Source of the DNA: Ashinkailepas kermadecensis
Taxonomy: Eukaryota; Arthropoda; Thecostraca; Neolepadidae
Assembly: GCA_034440615.1 (NCBI GenBank)
Contig: JAOTOM010005145.1
Coordinates: forward strand, 262,501 to 326,500
Length of the DNA: 64,000 bases
Direction of reading: 5' to 3'
In this document: one piece after another, positions 11,081 through 61,904 of the stretch
How the letters are laid out: each line of letters opens with the position of its first letter
Numbering within the stretch: the stretch's first letter is position 1
The notes under the pieces: generated by a model
Databases searched by the model: none
Told to the model about the DNA's origin: nothing
What the model saw: the letters and a program-made list of their open reading frames with translations, nothing else
Program-made: the position numbers and the translations under genes

Positions 11081-11094
11081 CGACCCAGAGTAAG
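11058..11094. repeat. Perfect 14-bp inverted repeat, 9-nt loop
   Basis: cttactctgggtcg (11,058-11,071) is mirrored by cgacccagagtaag (11,081-11,094). It lies at the edge of the tandem array, consistent with a fold-back template switch during repair. Confidence 0.85.
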
Positions 11095-11260
11095 TAGAGT
11101 AAATAACAGAGTAGAGTACTTACAGAGTAAGTGAGAGGCGGTAGGACGCCAACCTCGTCCCCCTACATATTACTCCTGCCCACTCAGCACTGAGGCTGGT
11201 ATCCCCCCCCCGATTTTTTCCTTACTCTCATCACAATGTGTTCTACCAAACGAGTAGAGG

Positions 11261-11420
11261 GGGGGGGACGAGTGGTCTAGGAGTAAGATGCTCGTCTCAC
11301 AATCGAAAGGTTGTGGGTTCGAGTCTCACCTGTCGCTACTCTTCGCCCGCGACCAATCGGCGTGAGAGATTGGCGACGCTACATGACTCAACAGTCGACG
11401 TGTCGTAAAACCAATAACCA
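11261..11420 (+). mobile_element. tRNA-derived SINE, copy A
   Basis: The head is tRNA-like: an A-box-like tggtctaggagtaagatg, a seven-base loop ctcacaa with CAC in the anticodon position, and a T-arm with gtggg/ctcac around ttcgagt that includes the B box ggttcgagtctc. The body has a ccaatc/gattgg hairpin, and the 3' tail matches the LINE 3' end and finishes in (AACC)n. A 16-bp target-site duplication, accaaacgagtagagg, lies at 11,245-11,260 and 11,421-11,436. It is nearly identical to copy B over 150 bp, so the family was active recently. Confidence 0.92.
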
Positions 11421-11436
11421 ACCAAACGAGTAGAGG

Positions 11437-12447
11437 CTTTGCACTGCAGATGTACTGTTGATTCCCTGTCGATATGCACTCGGGAATACCGGTTCGGTGG
11501 CGTGCGTGGTGTTGGTTTTTACCGAGACTTCTGGGGCCGAGGCCATCTATCCACTATGTCGGTTTGCTGCGTGTGAACATGGACAACTTGCCGGGGTTTT
11601 CTCCGACCATCTGTCCGCTCGTATATGCCAGATGTACATGTGCTGCGAATCTCACTTTCATTCACAAGTATGCGCGCCTTTTGTTGGGCGGAGTAGTGTA
11701 AGAGTAATAATATCTATTGAGTATTACCTGCCAGCTAAGACGAGCTATGTTTGTTGGACGGAGTAGTGTAAGACTAATGTCTATTAAGTATTGCTCGCCA
11801 GCTAATACGAGTCATGTTTGCGATTGATCTCCATTTTGCCAAGTGGTGTGAATACCCAATGTCCCGGAATGAATAATAGACGGCAGGTCCGCATGAATAA
11901 TTTACCTAGCCGATACGGCAGCTGGAGGGCTGTTTCACTCAGATGGCCCCACGCACCACAAAGTATGGCAGGTGTGGTGTTGACGAAGACAACTACGGTC
12001 ATGCCGACGGTCAGAACCTGTCTGAGGACTGGACCATTTGAATCCGGGAGAACGCGTGCAGGTCTGGATACTGCAGTCGGGTGCTGGCGAACTTTGTCGG
12101 GTGTCCAGTGTGAAACAGGCGTGCCTCCCGGGGTGTGTGTCTGCGGCAGTCCCGGCAGTTTCTGCGACAGTCCCGATCTCCTGTCGCCGGTGATAGTAAT
12201 CACCAACCAGTTTTGGCCCGCAGGCGTTCTACTGTGCGAAATTAATGGACGTCAAGGCCGGTCGCAGGAGAACTCTGTCAGGGTCGCAGCTCATGGGTGG
12301 TAGGGCACGGCCCGCTTTCCTTTCCATTTCTGTCTGCAGCCACTGATGTTCCGATCAGGTCCCGAGCCCTGGCCTCACGTCCTCGCATGGTCTCAAAATG
12401 ATATCGCTTTGGGAAGACTCAGAGGTGAGCGCGCCTCTGCTGGCTGC
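11437..12447. other. Unassigned sequence with a ~70-bp tandem duplication
   Basis: A block containing ggcggagtagtgtaaga and cgccagctaa occurs twice at about 11,690-11,815. No gene recognised; open frames are below 165 codons without motifs. Confidence 0.45.
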
Positions 12448-13101
12448 GCTGCCGCCCACCACAGCACCGATGGACATCAGTGACTCCCGCTGCCGCCCAC
12501 CACAGCACCGATGGACATCAGTGACTCCCGCTGCCGCCCACCACAGCACCGATGGACATCAGTGACTCCCGCTGCCGCCCACCACAGCACCGATGGACAT
12601 CAGTGACTCCCGCTGCCGCCCACCACAGCACCGATGGACATCAGTGACTCCCGCTGCCGCCCACCACAGCACCGATGGACATCAGTGACTCCCGCTGCCG
12701 CCCACCACAGCACCGATGGACATCAGTGACTCCCGCTGCCGCCCACCACAGCACCGATGGACATCAGTGACTCCCGCTGCCGCCCACTACAGCACCGATG
12801 GACATCAGTGACTCCCGCTGCCGCCCACCACAGCACCGATGGACATCAGTGACTCCCGCTGCCGCCCACCACAGCACCGATGGACATCAGTGACTCCCGC
12901 TGCCGCCCACCACAGCACCGATGGACATCAGTGACTCCGCTGCCGCCCACCACAGCACCGATGGACATCAGTGACTCCCGCTGCCGCCCACCACAGCACC
13001 GATGGACATCAGTGACTCCCGCTGCCGCCCACCACAGCACCGATGGACATCAGTGACTCCCGCTGCCGCCCACCACAGCACCGATGGACATCAGTGACTC
13101 C
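12448..13101. repeat. 41-bp minisatellite, 16 units
   Basis: Units are cgctgccgcccaccacagca followed by ccgatggacatcagtgactc and c. The units are almost identical, with one single-base deletion near 12,938, so expansion is recent. Both strands contain stops in at least one frame, so this is not a coding repeat. Confidence 0.95.
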
Positions 13102-14993
13102 TTTCTTTCGGCGCCGGAACTGTTCGGCTCGTCACCTTTTCTAAAAACGTGACTCAATCCATGCTTCGCCGACCCGCCGTCCGCCCCGCCCCGCGTGACG
13201 TCATACGTCTGACGTCGCCCGCCCGGCTGGAATGCGTTGGCCGCGTGTACGGCGCCTGGCAGCGGCCAGTGGTCGGTGCGGCGGTGCGCGGTGCCGGAGA
13301 CTGTACTGCCGGGTGCAGCTGCACCGAGCGCCGCCGCCGCCGCCGGCGCCCAGCGGAGCGGCCCGGCAGCCGGCCGCCGCCTCAGTCTGTCGGTGACGCT
13401 CGGAGGGGTGGGTGTGAGTGTGACCGCGACCGCGCTGGTGACCGAGCAGCGACAGCCAAGTGGCGGAGGGCGGCCGGGTGTTTGGCCGCGTCTGACCCGA
13501 CCACAACATGGAGCTATGTCGTGCTGCAACCGGTGAGTGAACGTCGCCGCCGGCGGCGGCCGTTCACAGACGGCGTGTCCGCCGAACTGGGCCGCGCCCG
13601 CACGGCGCGGGCGTGACGTGTGGCGTCCCGCCGGATGTTGTGGCGACTGTCCGCCGGCTGTCGGCGGCTGTGCCGTCTGGCTGCCGGCCGCCACGGCCCC
13701 AGTTTCGCAAGCGATCTGTGCGGACCGGCCGGCGGGCGCGACTTGGACGCCCACCCAGCAATGGCCGCCCGACGTCCAAGGGCGCACTCCCACTTACGGC
13801 ACGAAACGGCCGGCCAGGGGCTGGTCATGGCTGGCGGCACGGGCGCTGGGGCGTATGGCGGCGGCAGTGTCGGTGGTGCAGCTGCCTTTGGGATGGCGTG
13901 GGCAGCGCCGACTGCCTCCAGTGGGTCGTGGCCTGGTGTGGTGTTGGTGCTGATGTTGCCGATTCTGATCGCCGCAGATGTTTTCTGATTATTTGCGACG
14001 TTTGATCGTTGCTTGGTGTCATATACGCACCTACCGAATACCGGCAGACGTGTCGCTATATTGATATGTGGCGGGGTGCCGTTGTATTTTTGTCCTGCCT
14101 CTTCCCTCGTCGCCTTCTCGCTATCCATGACATAGTAAAGAGCTATACGACTTCTACTGATTCAGGACGTCCATGGCGTGCGTATCGTTACTCCCCCCCC
14201 CTCTCTCTCTCTCTCTACATCAAGTTCGTAAACCTGTCTGTGATTAACGACGTAAGAGCGGATAATCTGTTCCCTGGAATCGCCTACCGCTTTCCATTGA
14301 CAAGGTATGTTCTTCGATTCAATATGCCGGCGCAGTCTTCCAATTGTAGTAACACAACTACTGATGTTAATGTGCATCGTAAGCACACCAGTAGCCAAAC
14401 TGAGCACGAGCTGGTCAAAAGGGTAAGTTGTACCCTCTAGCAGAATACGTATTACCCATGTTAAAGTTGAGCAACGTGTGTACCAAATACGCCCATCAAA
14501 ATATTACTTCTCCCTCCCCCTCCCTCCGCCATCTGCACTGTTGGGTCCAGTTGAGTGACATTGTTGACTTGGATGACACCAAGTGAATTAGTATTCAGTA
14601 AACGATTTCCGGAATATCAGCACTCCAGGCGACCTCCCTGCTCTCCCTAGGGAAACCCTGGCTATGTTTCGGTCCCGCCACAGCCATGTTTGTCGGCGGG
14701 GCGGGGCATAACTGCGGTGAATGGCCATTCCCACCAGTACGTGTTGGGCGGCAATCAGCTCAGATTTGTGGACAACACCTAGGAATAATCGGTGGACCGC
14801 ATGGCGAGCTGGTGTGTTCTCTGACCAGCTTACCGCCGACACTGACGGCTGGTGGCAGCTGTCACAACGTCCTGGTTGTTGGCGTGTTGGCGCACACCGT
14901 ACCCGTGTGCCCCCGCCGCATAGGCGTCGGCACCCCTCCACCGCCGGGCCAAGTCCCGGGCATGTGACACCGCCGACAGGTGGTGCTGTGGGA
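13102..14993. promoter_or_regulatory. GC-rich block, possible PI4KB promoter region
   Basis: 13,150-13,960 is strongly GC- and CpG-rich, with gccgcc runs near 13,330, and has long overlapping open frames on both strands as expected from composition. It lies upstream of the first secure PI4KB exon and contains an ATG with a perfect donor (13,508-13,532). Promoter function is inferred from composition and position only; I see no convincing core promoter motif. 14,000-14,990 is lower in GC and unassigned. Confidence 0.25.
13508..13532 (+). CDS. Candidate alternative first coding exon of PI4KB
   Basis: An ATG in good context (A at -3, G at +4) is followed by eight codons (MELCRAAT) and then a perfect donor, accg|gtgagt. 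The exon ends in phase 1. Acceptor-like cag sites near 20,135-20,145 would join it in phase to the alanine/glycine-rich stretch just ahead of the methionine at 20,172. It is too short to test by homology, and nothing but phase and splice consensus supports it. Confidence 0.22.
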
Positions 14994-15268
14994 GGGGAGA
15001 TGTGCCATAGTGGTCGTGGCCGGCACCATCGAGGGAGATGTGCGCCAGAGTGGTCATGGTCTGAGCCACCGAGGGAGAAGTGCCAGTGGTCCTGGCCGCC
15101 ACCATCGAGGGAGAGGTGCCAGGGTGGTCATGGCCTGAACGATTGGGGGAGAAGTGCCAGAGGGTGGTCGTGGCCAGAACCATCGAGGGAGAGGTGCCAG
15201 GCTGTTCATGGTCAGAACCATCGAGTGAGAGGTGCCAGGGTGGTCGTGGCCTGAACCATCGAGGGAGG
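14994..15268. repeat. ~38-bp degenerate minisatellite, about 7 units
   Basis: Units share accatcgagggagaggtgcca and a ggtggtcRtggcc end, with frequent substitutions and small indels, so the array looks older than its neighbours. Confidence 0.85.
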
Positions 15269-16175
15269 ACGCGACGTTATACTCGTCGGAGGAAGGACTC
15301 TGCACCTTGGTGCAGGGACTCGTCGGAAGAGATTTGGAGTGGGGGCGTGTCCAAGTGATACTGCGGGGCCATCGTCACCGTTCAGCTGACCCCGGCCCCC
15401 TCAGCAGTGCTGAAGCGATGGGAAAGGTCACGTGACGCGGTCTCCGCAGTTAGCATGTTGGACGAGGCCCTGCTTGGAGTCTGGGCGTTGGTAGTCCGCT
15501 GGCTGTCCAGTCTGTTTGACGCCGTAAGGAAGCCGTAACTCTGATACCCTGGGGGCCGTGAGGTGGCCGGCCACGGTTACCCCGGGCTAAGCCTGACAAC
15601 TTTGGCGCCGTGTGACAGTTCCAGGTCGGAAACGACGAAGACCTGTCGCCCATGCAGCTCGTAAAAGGAGCCAATGATCTGTCGACAAAACGAAGCTGGA
15701 GACACCAAACATCGCATTGGGACAGCGGTGAGACGCATATAGAACTGACTGGAATCCACTGCTAAAGCCAGAAACTTTCGACGGCATGCAATCCTGGGCC
15801 TGGGCAGTATTCACGTGCAGGCAGTATTCACGGCACTGCAAGCTTTATGAAGAGGGCGAGAGGAAAGAAAGCCTATGATAGCGTTCTGTGGTGAGATAAG
15901 GTTGAGGTCGGGGAAGGTCAAACACTGGTAACAGATAACTAGACTGCCCGCCGGTGCGATCAGGAACGGGTGTATTGTGGCGATCAGACGGGGGCAATCG
16001 GCTGACCTGCCGGTCCGCGGGGAGGCTGGTGTAGCCTGCTGGTCAGACGGGGAGCAGGTGTCGCTGTGCTGGTCGTACGGTAAGCGGGAGACCCGTTGAC
16101 GGGTCCGTTGACCCGTTGATCCGTTGGTTAGACGGGGAGCGGGTGCAACCTGCTGGTCAGGCGTGGGCGATGTAG
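15269..16175. other. Unassigned sequence
   Basis: No recognised gene. The minus strand at 15,587-15,841 is open in two overlapping frames, without a known domain. Confidence 0.4.
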
Positions 16176-17864
16176 CGTGCCCCGGGTGGTCGGCGGGCTG
16201 TGGTCAGACGGGGCCATGTGGCGTGCCCCGGGTAGTCAGACGGGGCCATGTAGCGTGCCCCGGGTGGTCGGCGGGCTGTGGTCAGACGGGGCCATGTGGC
16301 GTGCCCCGGGTAGTCAGACGGGGCCATGTAGCGTGCCCCGGGTGGTCGGCGGGCTGTGGTCAGACGGGGCCATGTGGCGTGCCCCGGGTGGTCAGACGGG
16401 GCCATGTAGCGTGCCCCGGGTGGTCGGCGGGCTGTGGTCAGACGGGGCCATGTGGCGTGCCCCGGGTGGTCGGCGGGCTGTGGTCAGACGGGGCCATGTG
16501 GCGTGCCCCGGGTGGTCAGACGGGGCCATGTGGCGTGCCCCCCGGGTGGTCGGCGGGCTGTGGTCAGACGGGGCCATGTGGCGTGCCCCGGGTGGTCGGC
16601 GGGCTGTGGTCAGACGGGGCCATGTGGCGTGCCCCGGGTAGTCAGACGGGGCCATGTGGCGTGCCCCGGGTGGTCGGCGGGCTGTGGTCAGACGGGGCCA
16701 TGTGGCGTGCCCCGGGTGGTCGGCGGGCTGTGGTCAGACGGGGCCATGTGGCGTGCCCCGGGTGGTCGGCGGGCTGTGGTCAGACGGGGCCATGTGGCGT
16801 GCCCCGGGTGGTCGGCGGGCTATGGTCAGACGGGGCCATGTGGCGTGCCCCGGGCGGTCAGACGGGGCCATGTAGCGTGCCCCCGGGTGGTCGGCGGGCT
16901 GTGGTCAGACGGGGCCATGTGGCGTGCCCCGGGTGGTCAGACGGGGCCATGTAGCGTGCCCCGGGTGGTCAGACGGGGCCATGTAGCGTGCCCCGGGTAG
17001 TCAGACGGGGCCATGTGGCGTGCCCCGGGTGGTCGGCGGGCTGTGGTCAGACGGGGCCATGTGGCGTGCCCCGGGTGGTCGGCGGGCTGTGGTCAGACGG
17101 GGCCATGTAGCGTGCCCCGGGTGGTCGGCGGGCTGTGGTCAGACGGGGCCATGTAGCGTGCCCCGGGTGGTCGGCGGGCTGTGGTCAGACGGGGCCATGT
17201 GGCGTGCCCCGGGTGGTCAGACGGGGCCATGTAGCGTGCCCCCCGGGTGGTCGGCGGGCTGTGGTCAGACGGGGCCATGTGGCGTGCCCCGGGTGGTCGG
17301 CGGGCTATGGTCAGACGGGGCCATGTGGCGTGCCCCTGGTAGTCAGACGGGGCCATGTGGCGTGCCCCGGGTGGTCGGCGGGCTGTGGTCAGACGGGGCC
17401 GTGTGGCGTGCCCCGGGTGGTCGGCGGGCTGTGGTCAGACGGGGCCATGTAGCGTGCCCCGGGTGGTCGGCGGGCTGTGGTCAGACGGGGCCATGTAGCG
17501 TGCCCCGGGTGGTCGGCGGGCTGTGGTCAGACGGGGCCATGTGGCGTGCCCCGGGCGGTCAGACGGGGCCATGTAGCGTGCCCCCGGGTGGTCGGCGGGC
17601 TGTGGTCAGACGGGGTCATGTGGCGTGCCCCGGGTGGTCAGACGGGGCCATGTGGCGTGCCCCGGGTGGTCGGCGGGCTGTGGTCAGACGGGGCCATGTG
17701 GCGTGCCCCGGGTGGTCGGCGGGCTGTGGTCAGACGGGGCCATGTAGCGTGCCCCGGGTGGTCGGCGGGCTGTGGTCAGACGGGGCCGTGTAGCGTGCCC
17801 CGGGTGGTCGGCGGGCTGTGGTCAGACGGGGCCGTGTAGCGTGCCCCGGGTGGTCGGCGGGCTA
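16176..17864. repeat. Two-state minisatellite, 46-bp and 32-bp units
   Basis: Long units contain gtgccccgggtggtcggcgg and gctgtggtcagacggggcca. Short units lack the 14 bases cggcgggctgtggt between two ggt copies, the expected result of slippage between those repeats. Long and short units alternate irregularly through about 40 units. No unit has a plus-strand stop trinucleotide, so all three plus frames are open and give several spurious frames of over 180 codons. Confidence 0.95.
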
Positions 17865-19879
17865 GCGTCTCCTGACCGCTTATCCAGCGCGGCTGGGACA
17901 GGTGCGCCGGTGCAGCTGAACTCGTCACGGGCCGACTGCCGTCTCGGTACTGCTCGCCCTCCTTCCCCTGTAGACCGGTCGGGCCGACTGCCGTCCGGTC
18001 ACGCTCCTCCGTCACTGTGACCGGTGCGGGCCGACTGCCGTCTCAGGTCACTGCTCAGCCTCCGTCACCTGTAGACCGGTCGCACGGGCCGACTGCCGTC
18101 TCAGGTCACTGCTCAGCCCCTCCGTCCACCTGTAGACCGGTCGCACGGGCTGGCCGCCGCTGGTTGCCGGAGCCGTTCACAATAACCAGGCGCGGTCCAC
18201 GCGTCCAGTCTCGCTGTCGGGACATCTCTGGCACCTGGCGTGCCACTGGCTTCGCTACGTGTGTAATTAGGCGGTGTTTGTCAGTCGTGTGTGCTCGCGT
18301 GACCGGTCAGACGCCATGAGGCTGTCGCGGTGCAGCGTGCTGGTGTGATCTGATGCGCACTGTACCGGTGCAGTATCGCGGCGCCGCGCCGCCGCTGCGG
18401 GCTGGGACGGGCGAGCGGCGCCGGTATCGGCGGCGGCGCGGCTCGCACCAGCCGGGCTGATCGTCGTTGCCCGTGTTCGGATCACCAGCGAGCTAGCGAG
18501 TCTCCATTCGTGTCGGGCATCTGCGGGACTATCAATGCTATCGAGTCCCTACGAGTGCCGGCGCGTCAATCCCGGTGACGCGAGAAGACCCTGTCCTCTC
18601 CGGTCTTCTCCCTCCTGCTGTTGGCAGTAGTGGCCGATTGGCCAGCTATTCTGCCGGGTGCCATCCCTGTCTGTGGACATGGCTACTCCTAGCCAGTCTG
18701 TTACCCAGCGCGAAAACATGGCTCATAATTGGTGCCGGCCCATACTCATCTCTCCGCGGCCCATACGCGCAAGGGTTGCCGGTCAGTGTCCTGCGGTTCT
18801 GTGCCAAAGTTGGTCGAGTGGGTCGATCCTGGCCTGGTAGGAATGTCCCAGAAATGCGCCAGCACTCGGCTTGATTGGTCCGGAGCAATGCAGCAGGTGT
18901 CTGGTTGAGTATTCCCGACTCGGAGGTGCGGCAGTGGCGGTGTTGTGTGGAAAGTGGCTCGCAGTCCGCTTTTAGTGCAGGTGTTGTACCATCTGCAAAG
19001 CTGATTACCGGCGTGCTGTTGTGGCGCTTCACTCCTTTCCTTCGCCAACCAGTCTTAATAGGATTGCTTGGCCTACAGTATAATGTGGTAAGACTGGAAG
19101 CCCCTGCCGGCTTTCTCCCTCCTCTTCCGCCTTTTCCGGAGTTATTTCCGCCTGAATTCAGAGTTATTTCCGCACGAATCATAGCATGGGCGTGACAAGG
19201 CTTTGAGCTGATTTTTTCCGTCCAGCTTTACCTCGGTCGTTCGTTGGTCTTCAGTGTTATTGTATTGTTTTCGTACCGTCCGCTGCGCCCTCTTCATCAT
19301 CTTTCCTTCGGCTCCGCCGCTCGTGTGCATTTCTACCCTCAACCACTCTTGTCACCTTGTCTCAACCACTCTTGTCACCTGCTGCCCTCGTCCTCTCTAT
19401 CACGTGCTCTCGCCTTTTGCCCCAAACTTTATCGACCTCAGTCACCACCATCCATTGCCCTGATCCGAGCCGATATTTATCAGCACCAATGACCCGTGCT
19501 GAGGGAAGTTGGTGAAGCAAAGCATCAGCCATTCATCTGCCGAGCGGGTTGTGTACGCCTGGATTCAACCGAACCATCCACTATGTGGTTACGTTTTACT
19601 TTACATTGAGTGGAATCACCTGCCAAAGCAGGCGCTGTGTAACTGGTCTGGTTCCGATTTCCTTTTAATACCGTGGAACAGTAAGAACAGGTGTGGCGAG
19701 ATATGTATCCAGAGGGTACTATTAAGCTGTACCGTTCTGACCGTGTCGTGCCCCGGCGCTCTGATCCACCTGTCCTCGCTGTTCCTCCGCGTTTGAGGGC
19801 TTTATACCCCGTGTCTTTGAGTGTGCATCTGACAGCCTCATCGGACTGTGTCCACGGCCCATGGCGTGGCTGACAGCCT
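17865..19879. other. Unassigned sequence with a ~62-bp repeat at 17,920-18,150
   Basis: Three imperfect units containing gggccgactgccgtctcagg and cctgtagaccggtcg lie at 17,920-18,150. The rest, including an AT-richer part at 19,190-19,700, has no recognisable gene. Upstream non-coding exons of PI4KB could lie here but cannot be seen. Confidence 0.45.
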
Positions 19880-20112
19880 GTGGTGTGTTTCAGACGTGCT
19901 GTGCCATCTGACTGTGCTGACTGTGCCATGGCCCCTGGCCTGTGACCTGTGACGCTGTGTGTCAGAAGTGCTGTGCCACCGCCCCTGTGACCTGTGACGT
20001 TGTGTTTCAGACGTGCTGTGCCACTGCCCGTGACCTGTGACGCTGTGTTTCAGACGTGCTGTGCCACTGCCCCTGTGACCTGTGACGCTGTGTTTCAGAC
20101 GCGCTGTGCCAT
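19880..20112. repeat. ~45-bp repeat carrying acceptor-like motifs, 5 units
   Basis: Units contain gtgacctgtgacgctgtgtt followed by tcagacgtgctgtgcca. Each carries a splice-acceptor-like tgtttcag (or gtgtcag) preceded by a branch-point-like tgac. The last unit (cag at 20,096-20,098) lies just ahead of the PI4KB start codons and may supply the real 3' splice site of exon 1. Confidence 0.85.
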
Positions 20113-20171
20113 GGCTGGTGCCGATGTGGCCGTCAGTAGCAGCTGGAGCAGCTGGAGCAGCTGGAGCGGCC

Positions 20172-59022
<38,851 letters not shown>

Positions 59023-59530
59023 CGGCGGGAGCGACGACCGAGCCGGGGACCATAGTAGCGCCGCAATCTGTACTGGGGCGGCGGAATGGCCGCTGGAGGC
59101 GCCTTGGCAGAGCGGCTGTCAGAGGCTCCTCTGTGCCGTCAGAGACGCCTCGGTGCTGTCAGAGGTTCCTCTGTGTCGTCTGGGCGCGCTGATCCCCCGG
59201 AGTGGCCATCAGGGGTGCCTCCGGAGCGACTGTCCGAGGCGCCTTGGTACCACCGGAGTGGCTGTCCGGGCACGTCAGTGTCTCCGAAGGGCGGAGCGTC
59301 CGCAGGTGGCGCTTCTGTGCCTCCGGAGAGCGGAGTATCCACCAGGGTTTCTTTGGTGCTGCCGAAGTGCCCATGCGGCAACGCCGGAAATATGGGCGGC
59401 CGTGGACTTGCCCAGTTTTGCCATTAGTCAGACGCATGTGTACATAGTTTGTATACTCATCGCCCCCTACTGTTGACATGTTACCGCTCTTGATTCAGAT
59501 GGTGTAATAAAAGTGATATTGTTGTGAGAG
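59023..59530 (+). terminator. PI4KB: PI4KB 3' UTR and poly(A) signal
   Basis: A canonical AATAAA is at 59,506-59,511, about 485 nt after the stop, followed by a gt-rich stretch (gatattgttgtgagagtg) as expected downstream of a cleavage site. The UTR has loose repeats of ccggagtggc and cctccggagcg type. The exact cleavage site is not visible. Confidence 0.7.
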
Positions 59531-61439
59531 TGCAGCGAAGGTGTCGGACACCAGTTGGCGAGGAGGCAGCGGACGCGAGTAAGGAGTGCGGCTGCCGAGG
59601 ACGGTGGGCGAATGTACGGCAGCTGCGACACTCGTTCCTCACGGTGGACGCGTTTCGCACATGTGAGAGCCGGCGAGAGTGTGCCGTGACACCGGCCCGG
59701 TGACCCCCCCCCCCCGCCCCGGTTGCTGGTTCGATTCCCGTCTGGTTGACTCGGACGCGGCCCGGGGGGGGTCCGCCGATCAGAAGAGGCGCGGTGACTG
59801 CGAATATGGCAATGGGGTATGACGTGCCGTGCAGAATGTAGCGAATTGTAGACTGAGGAAATGCCAACTTGGGAGTTCAGTAATGTTGCCATTTTAATTA
59901 GAACAAACAATCTGGGTCTGCTTCGCAGCAACAAATTTTATGTGTTATTGGAAGCTATGTAATTATCAAAAGCTACCCCGCAACAGACTGCATTACTGAC
60001 TGCACCAGCGGCCAATCGACGAGAGGTCGATGACCCCGTGTGGCATAGCAGTTGAATGGGTAAAGAACCCAATGTTCTTTTTTTGCAGCTACTATGAAAA
60101 GGGCAATGAAGACTGGGGAGGAGTTAAAACCACAAGTTCGCCTGAGGATATTTGGGCAGCACGTGTAGGTTGCACGGTAAATATCTTGATCGGACTTGAC
60201 GATGGCTCTGATCGGGCTCGGACTTGACAAATCGGCTCTGGCAATGCTGAATTGTGCATGAATGATAACTAAGCTGTTTGGTGGTGCAATGGTCGCTTCC
60301 GCGAAACTCTCCTGCGCACCTTTAGCAGGACGTATTTTAAGAAATTTCGACAAGACTACGGTCGCAAGATATGCACGAAAATTTGGAAATTGGCCGTGAT
60401 TGCCGAATTTGTGGAGAAATTTGTGGATCAGTGCTATAGAATGAGATGTTAGAATGTCACCCCCACCCACAAAATTCAGATGTTAGGTATGCCCTTCTTA
60501 GTAAGGCACTTGTAATAAGCTAGCTTCACCAAGCCTCCATGTTTAGGTCCTTATTTTCTGGACGTATTTTCAAATTAAATATGGAAAATGACAAATGAAC
60601 AGCAGGATGTCAAACCAGGTGAGGAACCTCCGATCCATCCGCAATCTCCAGCCATGTTATCAAGACAGCTGCAGCGTGAAGGTGTTCAGAAGAAAGAAAA
60701 AACATAGTATTGTACTGCAAAAGGCGCCGAGCCTTGCAGTTTGTATAGCTGGGCGAGGTGTAACAGTGGGTGTGGGTCCCGCTCAGTGGTTACCAGCAGG
60801 TGCCACGTGCTGCTCAGCTCAGTTTGTATAGCTGGGCGAGGTGTAACGGTGGGTGTGGGTCTCGCTCAGTGGTTACCAGCAGGTGCCACGTGCTGCTCAG
60901 CTCGGCATTGTCAAGGCATGTAGGCGTTGCCCAGCATTGGAATGCTATACTTAAGTTTCTCTGATACCGCCAATTCGAAACTAAGTAAAAATGTTCCAAA
61001 CGAGTCTGGCCATAGACGTCCTTAGGCCTTCGGGTCAAAGCTTCGTCGAAATGGCTGGTATCGAACTGGACGCGATGTGCCGTTGCGGCCAGCGGTGGGT
61101 TATGCTGATGCTCGTCGACCGACGATTTTGATCGGGTATTTAAAACGAGAACAATCTGCAAGAATGAAATATGGCCGTCCGGATGACTGCTGAGTGTAGT
61201 GATATTCCAGCGATAGGTGTCGCTACCATCGCCGTGGCGACCACCCACCCGCGGATGCGGAACTGCACGAAGTAGCCGTTGCTTCTTCACCTAAGAGTGG
61301 GATTGAGATTGCAGTTAAGCTCAGTGGGAGTAGTAGGTGCAATTTTTCCAAGTTGTTGCCCTACTGTATATCCTTCTACTCCACATACTCTTCTTCGTCT
61401 TGGTCAAACTTCCATTTATTTTGTGTGAGTGTTAAGGGA
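59531..61439. other. Unassigned sequence downstream of PI4KB
   Basis: Contains C and G runs at 59,705-59,770 with an isolated B-box-like ggttcgattcc, an AT-richer part at 59,880-60,600, and an 83-bp duplication at 60,738-60,903. The 165-codon minus frame at 59,973-60,470 has no family motif that I recognise. No gene assigned. Confidence 0.45.
60738..60903. repeat. 83-bp tandem duplication
   Basis: Two copies containing agtttgtatagctgggcgag, ctcagtggttaccagcaggt and gccacgtgctgctcagctc, differing at about three bases. Confidence 0.93.
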
Positions 61440-61817
61440 GACGAGGGAGTAATGGCACCCTCGGCGACTCGACCAGGACCTACTATTCAGGCCCATCCGA
61501 AAGCCCCCGACATGGGTGCGTCTGGCCGGGCAGCTCGGTCTGGGTCCAGAGACTCCTCGCCGAGCGCACGAGTCGGACAGTCCCCCAAGGCGACACCCCC
61601 ACCATCACCATCTTTCCATGCCAGCCGCACGTTAACGGCAGAGACGGGGAGCGTGATGGGCCCACCTCCCATACCACCCCGCGGGGGTGAGAGAATGGGA
61701 GACTCCAATTCCCCGGCAACCGGACGCAAGCGGCCACCCCCATGGACGCCATCGCCGCCAGGCAGGGGAGGTCCGAGGTCCTGCCAGAGGTCACCGGGTG
61801 AGAGGACGCCTTTTTAA
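61440..61817 (+). pseudogene. LINE ORF1 C-terminal remnant
   Basis: A Pro/Ser-rich tail that shares G-A-[AS]-G-R-A-A-R, M-G-P-P-P and R-P-P-P-W with the ORF1 ending at 32,535. The cysteine knuckles and the central domain are missing because of the 5' truncation. The stop is at 61,815-61,817. Confidence 0.75.
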
Positions 61818-61904
61818 TCTTCATAGTATGGTACGTTTTTATATTCCAGGAACAGGGAAACCTAACCTGGCCTGGTTTCCCCCGTACCTTTATATATCTG
61901 ACGT

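Noticed and set aside
11264..11335. Functional tRNA gene
   Set aside because: The head has A- and B-box-like motifs, but the acceptor and anticodon stems pair poorly, it is followed by a SINE body, and three copies have target-site duplications. It is a SINE.
12448..13101. CRISPR-like array
   Set aside because: The units are contiguous with no unique spacers, and the genome is eukaryotic. The same applies to the other tandem arrays.
13050..13793. 247-codon minus-strand frame
   Set aside because: The GC-rich block is open in most frames on both strands. There is no conserved motif, and it begins in the 41-bp repeat.
16124..17839. Several plus-strand frames of 180-280 codons
   Set aside because: They lie entirely within the 46/32-bp minisatellite.
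59728..59738. B-box-like ggttcgattcc, possible tRNA or SINE
   Set aside because: It is isolated between C and G runs, with no A box or tRNA fold upstream.
59973..60470. 165-codon minus-strand frame
   Set aside because: No recognisable domain, no splice or promoter context, and AT-richer sequence where a frame of this length can still occur by chance. Left unassigned.
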